From contig NZ_BAZX01000004.1 of the NCBI RefSeq assembly GCF_001310955.1, forward strand, positions 62,001 through 126,000: a stretch of DNA of 64,000 bases. Direction: 5' to 3'. Positions 10,199 to 18,365 of this stretch are shown here, one piece after another (position 1 is the first letter of the stretch; each line of letters begins with the position of its first letter). Under the pieces are notes generated by a model that did no database searches, was not told the DNA's origin, and was given only the letters and a program-made list of their open reading frames with translations. Both the position numbers and the translations under genes were made by a program. Source of the DNA: Marinifilum fragile JCM 15579 (GTDB lineage Bacteria > Bacteroidota > Bacteroidia > Bacteroidales > Marinifilaceae).

Positions 10199-12178
10199 TT
10201 ATTTAAAGCGATTTTCCAATTCTTGAGTTTCCAAAACCGAAATTACTGGCTTTCCATCAGGTGTATAGTTGGGAAGATTGCAAGCAAAAAGCTGATCAAT
10301 AATCGAACTCATTTCCTCGTTGGTAAGTGATTTCCCATAGTTTACTGCCGATGCTTTTGCTAATGATTTTGCCAAATTCTCTCTTACTTTTAGTTTTACA
10401 TCGAGTTGATTGGTTTTATAGTTTGCCAACAGATTTTCCAATAATTCTTTTGGATCACAATTCTGAATATCAGCAGGAGTTCCATTGATCACGAAAGTTT
10501 TCTTTCCAAATTCTCTAATGTCAAACCCCAAAGCTTTTACATCTTCTAAAATCACTTGTAAAAGAGTGTAATCAGAGGCATTTAACTCAATGGTTTGTGG
10601 AAACAAAGTTTGTTGTGCAATTCCCTGTTGATTCTCCAAAGAACTCATGAACTTTTCAAATAAAATTCTCTCATGTGCCTTTCTCTGATCGATGATCATT
10701 AAGCCGGATCGGATAGGTGTAAGGATATATTTGTTTTTCAGCTGGAAAAAGTTCTTAGACTTTTGAGGTTGATCTACAGCTTGAAGCTTAGGTTGTTGAG
10801 GCATTGGTTTTTCTGGAGCCTGGAAATAGTCAGGAATATTTTCCCTGTCGATTACCGGCTGCTTTTCAACAACTTCTTTTTTAGGAGTTTGATCTTCGTA
10901 CAATTTTTCCCAATCGCCTGGAACTTGCTTTTTAGGAGCTCTGCTTGCAGAAGTATCGGGACTTTTGGCTTTAAATTCCTGGAAAAAAGGATTTGACTCG
11001 ATTGAACTTGCCGATTGTTCGAAAGGATTATAGCTCTTTTCAGAATCAAAAGGATTGTAGTTCGATTCAGCTTCAAATGGATTAAACTCAGGATTAACCT
11101 TAATCATTGGTGCTTCCACCTCAGTATTGTCGTCAGCAACAGGAATCTCTAAACTTGTGTCTTCATCAAAATCGATAGAAGGAACAATATTGAATTTTCC
11201 CAATGCCTCACGAATTGAAGCCTGAATGATTTGATATATGGCTCTTTCATCCTCAAACTTAATTTCCGTTTTGGTAGGATGAATGTTGATATCGATAATC
11301 TTAGGATCTACATCGAAAAAGATAAAATACGGAGGAATGGTTTCCGGAGGCAAAATTTTGTCGTATGCCTGAATAACAGCCTTGTAAAAATAAGGATGTC
11401 GCATGAAACGATTGTTCACGAAAAAGAACTGTTCTCCAGTATTTTTCTTTGCATTTTTAGGTTTACCGATAAATCCGGTAAGGTTCACAATACTAGTATC
11501 TGTATTAATGCTGATTAATCGGGAATTCATACTTTTCCCAAAAACATTAATAATTCGTTGACGAATATGTGATGCAGGAAGATTGTAAATCTCGCTTTCG
11601 TTGTGAATTAATGTAAATGCAATATCAGGATGAGATAAAACGATCCTGTGAAATTCTGTAATAATATTTCGAAGCTCGGTAGAATTTGCTTTCAGGAATT
11701 TACGACGAGCAGGAACATTAAAAAACAGGTTTTTTACGATAAAGTTACTGCCATCACTACAAGCTGATGCTTCTTGCGAAACCAATTCGGAACCATCAAT
11801 TACAATATGAGTACCCAGCTCATCTTCGGTTCGTTTGGTTTTTAATTCAACATTGGCAATTGCGGCAATGGAAGCCAGAGCTTCTCCACGAAATCCCATG
11901 GTACGAATACCAAACAAATCACCAGCTTTGCGTATTTTCGAGGTTGCATGTCGTTCAAATGCCAATCGAGCATCCGTAACCGACATACCGCACCCATTAT
12001 CAATAACCTGAATCAGGGTTTTACCTGCGTCTTTTAGATTTATTTTTATGGAACCAGCACCGGCATCTATCGCATTCTCAACAAGTTCTTTTACCACCGA
12101 AGCCGGTCTTTGTACTACCTCACCCGCTGCAATTTGGTTGGCAACGCTGTCAGGTAGTATCTGTATCAAATCTGACAT
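10199..12178 (-). CDS. mutL: DNA mismatch repair protein MutL
   Basis: 659 aa. The N-terminal GHKL ATPase has LVENAIDAGA, DNGCGM and TMGFRGEALASIAA, followed by the transducer domain (FFNVPARRKFLK). A Pro/Ser-rich linker spans about 350-465 with FNPFE/YNPF-type repeats. The C-terminal dimerisation domain has DQRKAHERILFE near residue 497, at the position of the MutL endonuclease motif DQHA(x)2E(x)4E but with His-Ala replaced by Arg-Lys. MutL couples MutS mismatch recognition to strand removal. It is 21 bp downstream of a small membrane-protein gene and upstream of the rhomboids on the same strand. Confidence 0.95.
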   Translation of the reverse strand: MSDLIQILPDSVANQIAAGEVVQRPASVVKELVENAIDAGAGSIKINLKDAGKTLIQVIDNGCGMSVTDARLAFERHATSKIRKAGDLFGIRTMGFRGEALASIAAIANVELKTKRTEDELGTHIVIDGSELVSQEASACSDGSNFIVKNLFFNVPARRKFLKANSTELRNIITEFHRIVLSHPDIAFTLIHNESEIYNLPASHIRQRIINVFGKSMNSRLISINTDTSIVNLTGFIGKPKNAKKNTGEQFFFVNNRFMRHPYFYKAVIQAYDKILPPETIPPYFIFFDVDPKIIDINIHPTKTEIKFEDERAIYQIIQASIREALGKFNIVPSIDFDEDTSLEIPVADDNTEVEAPMIKVNPEFNPFEAESNYNPFDSEKSYNPFEQSASSIESNPFFQEFKAKSPDTSASRAPKKQVPGDWEKLYEDQTPKKEVVEKQPVIDRENIPDYFQAPEKPMPQQPKLQAVDQPQKSKNFFQLKNKYILTPIRSGLMIIDQRKAHERILFEKFMSSLENQQGIAQQTLFPQTIELNASDYTLLQVILEDVKALGFDIREFGKKTFVINGTPADIQNCDPKELLENLLANYKTNQLDVKLKVRENLAKSLAKASAVNYGKSLTNEEMSSIIDQLFACNLPNYTPDGKPVISVLETQELENRFK

Positions 12179-12199
12179 ATATAAGTTTGAAATTTGATG

Positions 12200-12550
12200 T
12201 TAGCGATTAGATTTTAAACTCTTCATAGCACCAATAATCTTTTCAATCAATTCATCCCAACCAAAAACGTATACATAGGCTGCAACTGCAAGAATCACAA
12301 AGATGATGATTAATCGAAAATTTGATTTTTGTCTGGTACCTCTTGCATCGGAATATTTATGGCGCAACTCACTTTTCATTCTCCCTTTTATATTGGGAAT
12401 GTACTGTCCATTTTCATCCTTAATTCCAAGTTCCGACTTAATTCTTCTTTCACGCTCTTCTCTTTCCTCCTTGGCAGGATCCCAATAACGAGGCTGTAAA
12501 TTAAATCTCTTATGTTGAGGTCTTTTAAAGAAACCGCTAGTAAATCCCAT
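12200..12550 (-). CDS. small conserved membrane protein
   Basis: 116 aa with a basic, charged N-terminal two-thirds (RPQHKRFNLQPRYWDP, then EEREERERRIKSELG) and one C-terminal transmembrane helix (about 82-100, LIIIFVILAVAAYVYVFGW). I do not recognise a named domain. It starts the mutL operon (21-bp gap), which argues for a real gene; similar short proteins upstream of mutL occur in other Bacteroidota, but I cannot assign a function. Confidence 0.7.
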   Translation of the reverse strand: MGFTSGFFKRPQHKRFNLQPRYWDPAKEEREERERRIKSELGIKDENGQYIPNIKGRMKSELRHKYSDARGTRQKSNFRLIIIFVILAVAAYVYVFGWDELIEKIIGAMKSLKSNR

Positions 12551-12734
12551 AATAAGTTGTTTTATACCTTGTTGCTAATAAGTGGTATAGGTGATTGTTA
12601 TTCTTCTCCCAACAAAATAAGCATCCTTATTCTTGTCGTTAAATGAGACCTACAAATATACCTATAAAATCTGAATTTGCTTCGATAATTCACATGGATA
12701 CATACGTTAAAAAATGCAAAAAGGCGTCTCTAAA

Positions 12735-13538
12735 CTAATTCAGTTTTGAGCCACATTCACTGCAATATTTTGCATCATGGTTATGCCCTTCCGACAAACA
12801 TTCAGGGCAAACCTGGGTCGAGGTTTTCTGGGTATTGTGCTTGGTTAATTCTGCAGTTACGATTCCTGTGGGAACAGCAATAATTGCGTAACCAATAATC
12901 ATTACCATACTGGCCAATAACTGTCCCAGAGAAGTACTTGGCGAGATATCACCATAGCCAACTGTGGTTAATGTTACCACTGCCCAGTAAATGCCTCGGG
13001 GAATACTGGTAAAACCATGTTCGGCTCCCTCTACCAAATACATTATAGTACCAATGATAATGACCAGTGTTAATACACCAAATAGGAACACTGATATTTT
13101 ATAGCGACTTTCTCTTAAAGCACGAATGATAACAGCACTTTCTTTCAAATATCGATTTAGTTTTAAAATTCTGAAAATCCGAAGTAGTCGAAGAGCTCTA
13201 ATTACCATTAAACCTTGTGTGCCGGCAAAGAAGAGGGCCAAGTAACTTGGCAGTACCGCTAATAGATCAATGACTCCATAAAAGCTAAAAATATATTTTC
13301 GAGAATGTCTTACAATCCAGACTCTGAGAATGTACTCCAAACTAAAAATAGCCGTAATAACCCATTCTGTAATTTTTAAAAAATCATGATACTTGTTTTC
13401 TATGGAAGGAACGCTCTCCAGCATTACAAGCAGAATACTTAGCAGAATAATGATGAGTAATGCAAGATCAAAAAACTTTCCTGCTTTGGTATCGGCCTCA
13501 AAAATTATTTCGTAAAGTTTCTGTTTTATTGTTATCAT
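12735..13538 (-). CDS. voltage-gated-type potassium channel with C-terminal zinc ribbon
   Basis: 267-aa six-TM ion channel. S4 carries regularly spaced arginines (RALRLLRIFRILKLNR), and the pore loop has the K+ selectivity filter TTVGYGD followed by the S6 helix (IIGYAIIAVPTGIVTAEL). The last 35 residues form a CxxC...CxxC zinc ribbon (CPEC ... CSEC), an unusual appendage absent from typical bacterial Kv channels, which may sense metal or mediate assembly. It stands alone between the mutL cluster and gmhA. The family is confident; gating and physiological role are inferred. Confidence 0.9.
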   Translation of the reverse strand: MITIKQKLYEIIFEADTKAGKFFDLALLIIILLSILLVMLESVPSIENKYHDFLKITEWVITAIFSLEYILRVWIVRHSRKYIFSFYGVIDLLAVLPSYLALFFAGTQGLMVIRALRLLRIFRILKLNRYLKESAVIIRALRESRYKISVFLFGVLTLVIIIGTIMYLVEGAEHGFTSIPRGIYWAVVTLTTVGYGDISPSTSLGQLLASMVMIIGYAIIAVPTGIVTAELTKHNTQKTSTQVCPECLSEGHNHDAKYCSECGSKLN

Positions 13539-13656
13539 GTATTGAACTATTGGATTTAATAGTAAACTTAGAAATAAAACTTGAAAAGTCCATTTAGAAT
13601 TGATCGAACAGAGATTAATTTATAATCCATTATTCTTAATTATTCGTTGCGTTTCG

Positions 13657-13664
13657 TATTTTTG
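13657..13664 (+). promoter_or_regulatory. candidate Bacteroidota -7 element for gmhA
   Basis: TATTTTTG matches the TAnnTTTG consensus used by the Bacteroidota housekeeping sigma factor and lies 16 bp before the gmhA ATG. No clear -33 TTTG is visible at the usual spacing. Confidence 0.4.
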
Positions 13665-13680
13665 GTAAAAATTTAAAAAC

Positions 13681-14256
13681 ATGATCATAAACGATATAAA
13701 GCAAAGTTTTCTTGACGCTCAAGCCGTTTTAAATGAGTTTTTGGCAAACGAAGAGAACTTTAAAGCCATTGAAAAAGCAGGTGAAGCCATGGCTGAATCA
13801 ATTAAAAATGGAGGAAAAGTAATTTCTTGTGGAAATGGTGGATCAATGTGCGATGCCATGCATTTTGCTGAAGAATTAACTGGTCGATTTCGAGATGATC
13901 GTCCGGGAATGGCGGCTGTTGCAATCTCTGATCCTAGCCATATTACCTGTGTTGGTAACGATTATGGTTTCGACTACATTTTTTCCAGATATGTTGAAGG
14001 TATGGGACAAAAAGGGGATGTTTTTCTTGGAATTAGCACATCAGGAAATTCCGCTAACGTGATTAATGCGATTAAATCTGCCAAAGAAAAAGGGATGACT
14101 GTAGTTGGATTAACAGGAAAAACAGGAGGCCAAATGGCAGAAATGTGTGATGTAGAAATTAGAGTTCCCTGGAAAGCATACTCTGATAGAGTGCAGGAAA
14201 TTCACATCAAAGTAATCCATTGCTTGATTCAGTACATTGAAGCAAAAATGAAGTAA
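13681..14256 (+). CDS. gmhA: D-sedoheptulose 7-phosphate isomerase
   Basis: 191-aa SIS-domain enzyme. It converts sedoheptulose 7-phosphate to D-glycero-D-manno-heptose 7-phosphate, the first step of ADP-heptose synthesis for the LPS inner core. The sugar-phosphate loop ([20 protein letters not shown]), the [11 protein letters not shown] block and the SGNSANV loop are as in GmhA; the C-terminal [15 protein letters not shown] carries the conserved His residues near the active site. It is a single gene, with a -7-like box upstream and a terminator at 14278-14310; the other heptose genes are not nearby. Confidence 0.94.
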   Translation: MIINDIKQSFLDAQAVLNEFLANEENFKAIEKAGEAMAESIKNGGKVISCGNGGSMCDAMHFAEELTGRFRDDRPGMAAVAISDPSHITCVGNDYGFDYIFSRYVEGMGQKGDVFLGISTSGNSANVINAIKSAKEKGMTVVGLTGKTGGQMAEMCDVEIRVPWKAYSDRVQEIHIKVIHCLIQYIEAKMK

Positions 14257-14277
14257 GAGTAAAATCATAAAATATTT

Positions 14278-14310
14278 AAAGCTGTAACAGATTTCTGTTG
14301 CAGCTTTTTT
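14278..14310 (+). terminator. rho-independent terminator after gmhA
   Basis: Stem aaagctgtaacag / ctgttgcagcttt (13 bp, one mismatch) with a short loop and a run of six T. Confidence 0.85.
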
Positions 14311-14505
14311 ATTTATACAGTTCATCGTCGAACCAGTAATTTTAGTTGGATAACTTAGTAGCGGAGACACCTATTTGACTTCTCAATTGGAAAAATATTC
14401 ATTTTCAAGCCTATTTGTAGTATTGTAATTGGAATTATGTTTTGATGAGTTGTGGATTATTGTTATATTCATAAAGTCATTCTTTTTATATAATATTATC
14501 AAACT

Positions 14506-16044
14506 ATGCTTGTTAAGACTTATGGAAGTGCCGTATACGGTATTCATGCCACCACAATTACCATTGAAGTAAATGTTTTTCCTGGCGTACGCTTTTCCCT
14601 TGTAGGATTGCCCGATAATGCAGTGAAGGAAAGTCAGCAGCGAATCGACTCCGCTTTGCGCGAGGTAGGCTACAAAATTCCAGGGAAAAAAATCATCATC
14701 AATATGGCTCCTGCCGATATTCGAAAAGAAGGATCGGCTTACGATTTACCCCTTGCCATTGGAATTTTAACGGCAACCGAGCAGATTGCCTGCGACAAGT
14801 TGGAAAAGTTTGTGATTATGGGGGAATTATCGCTCGATGGCAGTTTGGTACCCATAAAAGGAGTTTTACCCATGGCGATTCAGGCAAGAGAGGAAGGATT
14901 CGAAGGTTTGATTCTCCCCAAAGCAAATGCCCGGGAAGCAGCCGTTGTGAACAAGTTGAAAATTTATGGCGCCGATAACATTAGCGAAGTGATTGGATTT
15001 TTAAAAGGAGATCTAGAAATTCAACCTACCCAGGTAGATACAAGAGCGGAGTTTTACGCCCACCTGAATAAGTTTCCTCACGATTTTGCCGATGTTAAAG
15101 GGCAGGAGAATGTGAAAAGAGCTTTGGAGATTGCTGCAGCCGGAGGCCACAATATCATCATGATTGGCCCACCGGGCGCAGGAAAAACCATGCTGGCAAA
15201 ACGAATTCCAGGCATTCTGCCACCGCTTAGTTTGCAGGAAGCTTTGGAAACAACCAAGATACATTCCGTAGCAGGAACTTTAGAGAAGGACAGCTCCTTA
15301 ATGACACAGCGTCCGTTTCGGGCTCCGCACCACACAATCTCGGATGTTGCGCTCGTCGGTGGTGGAACTTATCCGCAACCCGGAGAAATAAGTTTATCGC
15401 ACAATGGGGTGTTGTTTTTAGATGAGTTGCCCGAGTTCAAGCGAACCGTTTTGGAGGTAATGCGTCAACCTTTAGAGGACAGAACCATTACCATATCCCG
15501 AGCCAAGTTCACGGTAGATTACCCGGCAAGTACCATGTTGATTTCCTCCATGAATCCATGCCCTTGTGGATATTACAATCATCCGGAGAAAGATTGTTTG
15601 TGTGCTCCGGGAATGGTACAAAAATACCTGAGTAAAATTAGTGGTCCGCTTTTGGACAGAATAGACATTCATATCGAAGTGGTTCCGGTTACTTTCGACA
15701 AGATATCGGATACTCAATTATCGGAAAAAAGTGAAGTAATAAGAGCAAGGGTAGAGCAAGCCCGACAAATTCAGGAAGAACGATTTAAAGAAGAGGAAGG
15801 TATGCACTGCAATGCTCAAATGAGTTCCAAACTGTTGCGCAAATATTGCCAGCCCGATGAGGCAGGAAACCAACTGCTAAAAACCGCCATGGAGAAAGTG
15901 GGCCTTTCGGCTCGTGCCTACGATAGAATCCTGAAAGTTTCGAGAACCATAGCCGATTTGGCGGGCTCGAAAAATATAGAAAGCGACCATTTGGCTGAAG
16001 CCATTCAGTATAGAAGTTTGGATCGCGATGGCTGGGGTGGGTGA
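14506..16044 (+). CDS. comM: YifB/ComM family Mg-chelatase-like AAA+ ATPase
   Basis: 512 aa. An N-terminal Lon-protease-like ChlI domain (about 1-165) precedes an AAA+ domain with Walker A GPPGAGKTMLAKR near residue 222, Walker B VLFLDELPEF and sensor motif SSMNPCPCGYYN, with a Cys-rich insert (CPCG..CLC). A C-terminal Mg-chelatase domain (ARAYDRILKVSRTIADL) closes it. ComM is a hexameric helicase that promotes branch migration during natural transformation. The gene is monocistronic and preceded by 250 bp containing the gmhA terminator. The length is exactly that of the family; the symbol rests on family similarity. Confidence 0.93.
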   Translation: MLVKTYGSAVYGIHATTITIEVNVFPGVRFSLVGLPDNAVKESQQRIDSALREVGYKIPGKKIIINMAPADIRKEGSAYDLPLAIGILTATEQIACDKLEKFVIMGELSLDGSLVPIKGVLPMAIQAREEGFEGLILPKANAREAAVVNKLKIYGADNISEVIGFLKGDLEIQPTQVDTRAEFYAHLNKFPHDFADVKGQENVKRALEIAAAGGHNIIMIGPPGAGKTMLAKRIPGILPPLSLQEALETTKIHSVAGTLEKDSSLMTQRPFRAPHHTISDVALVGGGTYPQPGEISLSHNGVLFLDELPEFKRTVLEVMRQPLEDRTITISRAKFTVDYPASTMLISSMNPCPCGYYNHPEKDCLCAPGMVQKYLSKISGPLLDRIDIHIEVVPVTFDKISDTQLSEKSEVIRARVEQARQIQEERFKEEEGMHCNAQMSSKLLRKYCQPDEAGNQLLKTAMEKVGLSARAYDRILKVSRTIADLAGSKNIESDHLAEAIQYRSLDRDGWGG

Positions 16045-16100
16045 TGACAATTGGCAATTAACAATTAACAATTAACAATGATCAATTAGTAATGAATAAT
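16041..16100. repeat. AT-rich degenerate spacer repeat (aattaacaatt type)
   Basis: The unit attaacaatt repeats three to four times directly after the comM stop, then degenerates. Similar runs lie at 17069-17100, 17912-17955, 18330-18362 and 56293-56368, always just after a stop codon. Confidence 0.6.
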
Positions 16101-16176
16101 GAGGGTCTCACTTGTTGTGAGGCTCTCAATGATTCGCATTAGAAAATTCGCTTAGCATCCTCACGATGCTAAGCGA
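16101..16176. other. two intergenic hairpins after comM
   Basis: An imperfect hairpin at 16101-16127 (gagggtctcac / gtgaggctctc) and a perfect 12-bp stem at 16148-16176 (tcgcttagcatc / gatgctaagcga, five-base loop). Neither has a T run, so these are processing or attenuation structures or repeat remnants rather than classical terminators. Confidence 0.5.
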
Positions 16177-16325
16177 GGACATTTCTAAATACTTGGTTCC
16201 AGAAAATTAAAAGATTCTGAAGTACTTTGACACAAATGGCAACCAACTTTTGACGGAAAACACTCAAATTTCATGATTTAACAGAAAAGAAAAAGACTTC
16301 TGGGTAGATTTTTACATGGTTTTAC

Positions 16326-16333
16326 TACATTTG
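16326..16333 (+). promoter_or_regulatory. candidate -7 element for pyrophosphatase gene
   Basis: TACATTTG is a perfect match to TAnnTTTG, 60 bp before the preferred ATG at 16394; the transcript would carry about 50 nt of leader. Confidence 0.45.
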
Positions 16334-16393
16334 TTTATACCAAATGAATAAAGTTCGTTGTGCCAAAACGAAACTTACAAAGAAACACTTACT

Positions 16394-17065
16394 ATGGGAA
16401 ACAAATTAAATGATCCGATTGCAAGATTAATGGGCTTGCGATACAAGTCGCATCCATGGCATGGATTGGATATCGGAGATAATGCACCAGAATCGGTAAT
16501 GGCATTTATCGAGATGGTTCCAACAGATACAGTTAAATACGAGGTAGATAAGGTAAGCGGATATCTTAAAATTGATCGTCCGCAGAAGTACTCAAATGTA
16601 ATTCCTGCCTTATACGGATTTTTACCACAAACCTATTGTGGTGATTCTGTTGGAGAATATTGTAGCGAACAGTCGGGCAAACCAAATATAAAAGGTGATG
16701 CTGATCCATTGGATATTTGTATTCTTACTGAAAAGTCGATTTCTCACGGTGATATTATCGCAGAGGTTCGTCCGATTGGTGGATTTAGAATGATTGATGG
16801 CAACGAGGCGGATGATAAAATTATCGCAGTTTTGATTAACGATGCCACTTACGGCCAGTTTACTGATATCAAGTGCATGCCTGATGTAATTGTTGACCGT
16901 TTGAAACACTACTTCTTAACCTATAAGGATATGCCAGGATTGGATCGTCAGGCTGAGATTACACATACTTATGGTGTTGAAGAAGCACATGAGGTAATCA
17001 GTAGATCGATGAACGATTACAAAACCAGATTCGAGAATTTGGAGGATATTTTGAAACACGTTTGA
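16394..17065 (+). CDS. ppa: inorganic pyrophosphatase (family I)
   Basis: 223 aa from ATG 16394 (MGNKLNDPIARL); a longer frame from a GTG at 16358 adds 12 implausible residues. It hydrolyses PPi to phosphate, pulling biosynthetic reactions forward in the cytosol. The signature KGDADPLDICIL carries the D-x-D-P-x-D metal ligands; the KYEVDK and IPALYGFLPQTYCGD blocks supply substrate Lys/Tyr contacts. Its length and the PxxYGFLPQTY form resemble the longer family I enzymes of Bacteroidota rather than the ~175-aa E. coli type. It has its own promoter-like box and a terminator at 17103-17136, so it is monocistronic. Confidence 0.93.
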   Translation: MGNKLNDPIARLMGLRYKSHPWHGLDIGDNAPESVMAFIEMVPTDTVKYEVDKVSGYLKIDRPQKYSNVIPALYGFLPQTYCGDSVGEYCSEQSGKPNIKGDADPLDICILTEKSISHGDIIAEVRPIGGFRMIDGNEADDKIIAVLINDATYGQFTDIKCMPDVIVDRLKHYFLTYKDMPGLDRQAEITHTYGVEEAHEVISRSMNDYKTRFENLEDILKHV

Positions 17066-17102
17066 GCAATTAATAATGAGTAATTATTAATTAATAATAT
17101 TG

Positions 17103-17136
17103 AAGCGATGGTTCGTAAGAGCTGTCGCTTTTTTAT
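17103..17136 (+). terminator. probable terminator after ppa
   Basis: Stem aagcga (17103-17108) / tcgctt (17125-17130) with a 16-base loop that can pair further, running into eight T. Confidence 0.7.
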
Positions 17137-17390
17137 TTTTAAACGCTTATTTTCCGGTAGCTTTGTGAATTCGCAGATCATACACTGCATCTTTGTGTTC
17201 AGTTTCCCTTGTGTTGGATTATAATAAGATATTCTTTAGGAATATCACTTTGAGTCCTTTGTGAAAAACCTTGGAGTTCTTGGTGGTAAACCTATCGGTG
17301 TTTCTAAATTAGAATCATTATAGAGAAAAACTTGCACAACTCGCAGAATTGTACGAGATTAAATATTCAATCAAATTTTAAAATGAAAAA
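17137..17390. other. non-coding interval with tttgtg motifs
   Basis: Together with the terminator this makes a 325-bp gap. It has several ctttgtg/cttgtg/ccttgg words (17161-17290) but no ORF, RNA or strong promoter that I can support. Confidence 0.4.
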
Positions 17391-17912
17391 ATGAATATTA
17401 TACTTGAAACCGACCGACTTTACCTACGCGAAATACTTCCTGAAGATGATGAAAAAATGTTTGAAATGGATTCCGATCCTGAGGTTTATAAGTTCTTGGG
17501 AAGAAAACCGATTAGAGACATCAACCAAAGTAGAAAGATGATTGAAAATATCATTCACCAATACAAAGAAAATGGCATTGGTCGTTGGGCAATTATCGAT
17601 AAAGAAACGCACGAATTTATGGGCTGGACAGGTTTTAAACTCGAAAAAGAAGAGTTGAACGGATACAGCAATTATTACGATTTGCGTTTTCGTTTACTGC
17701 GCAAATATTGGGGCAAAGGCTACATTACCGAAGCAAGCAGGGCAGCCATTGAATATGCTTTCGAAAAGCTGGATATCAAAGAAATCTGCAGCATGACTTT
17801 GGTAAGCAACAAAAAATCACAAAAAGTACTTGATAAGCTAGGATTGAAATTGGTAGATAAATTCATGTATCAAGGCGAAGAGATTACCTGGTACAAACGC
17901 ACTAGACAATGA
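17391..17912 (+). CDS. GNAT family N-acetyltransferase (RimJ/RimL type)
   Basis: 173 aa. The start LETDRLYLREILPEDDEKM, the mid segment RRWAII-like WAIIDKETHEFMGWTGF and the acetyl-CoA loop region KYWGKGYITEASRAAIEYAF with SMTLVSNKKSQKVLDKLGL are typical of Acetyltransf_3 enzymes that acetylate ribosomal-protein N-termini, amines or antibiotics. The acceptor cannot be told from sequence. It is followed after 44 AT-rich bases by the four-helix-bundle gene; no terminator lies between. Confidence 0.88.
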   Translation: MNIILETDRLYLREILPEDDEKMFEMDSDPEVYKFLGRKPIRDINQSRKMIENIIHQYKENGIGRWAIIDKETHEFMGWTGFKLEKEELNGYSNYYDLRFRLLRKYWGKGYITEASRAAIEYAFEKLDIKEICSMTLVSNKKSQKVLDKLGLKLVDKFMYQGEEITWYKRTRQ

Positions 17913-17956
17913 ACAAATAACAATTAGCAATGATCAATGTATAATTAAGAATTAGA

Positions 17957-18331
17957 ATGACTCAAAAGAAGTATCAGAATATTATTGTTGAGAAATCGTA
18001 TCAATTTGCAATTAGAATAGTTAAGCTTTGTCAGTATCTCAATAAAGAGAAAAAGGAATTTGTGCTTTCCAAACAGTTACTTCGAAGTGGTACTTCTATA
18101 GGAGCCAATGTTGAAGAGGCAATTGGCGGGATTTCGAAAAAAGATTTTACTGCTAAAATGTCTATTGCCTATAAAGAAGCCAGAGAAACCAATTATTGGA
18201 TTAGATTACTTAAGGATACAGATTATATAGATGAAAAACTTTTCAAATCATTGAATAAAGATAATCAGGAGCTATTAAAGATACTGTATTCCATCATTAA
18301 TAGCTCCAGACTTGTAAGTTCAACCAATTGA
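17957..18331 (+). CDS. four helix bundle protein (23S rRNA IVS-like family)
   Basis: 124 aa, predominantly helical, with the family signature VEKSYQFAIRIVKLCQYL, LLRSGTSIGANVEEAIGG and AYKEARETNYWIRLLKDT. The family is named after proteins encoded in 23S rRNA intervening sequences, but free-standing copies such as this are common in Bacteroidota intergenic regions, often near sugar-nucleotide genes. A pentameric bundle with unknown function is known for the family. AT-rich spacer repeats flank it on both sides, consistent with a mobile or recently inserted cassette. Confidence 0.88.
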   Translation: MTQKKYQNIIVEKSYQFAIRIVKLCQYLNKEKKEFVLSKQLLRSGTSIGANVEEAIGGISKKDFTAKMSIAYKEARETNYWIRLLKDTDYIDEKLFKSLNKDNQELLKILYSIINSSRLVSSTN

Positions 18332-18365
18332 TAATTCTTAATTAATCATTGTTAATTGAATAGGT

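Noticed and set aside
13681..14256. gmhA as a phosphosugar isomerase of the KdsD type
   Set aside because: The length (191 aa, no CBS domains) and the GmhA-specific [11 protein letters not shown] block favour GmhA.
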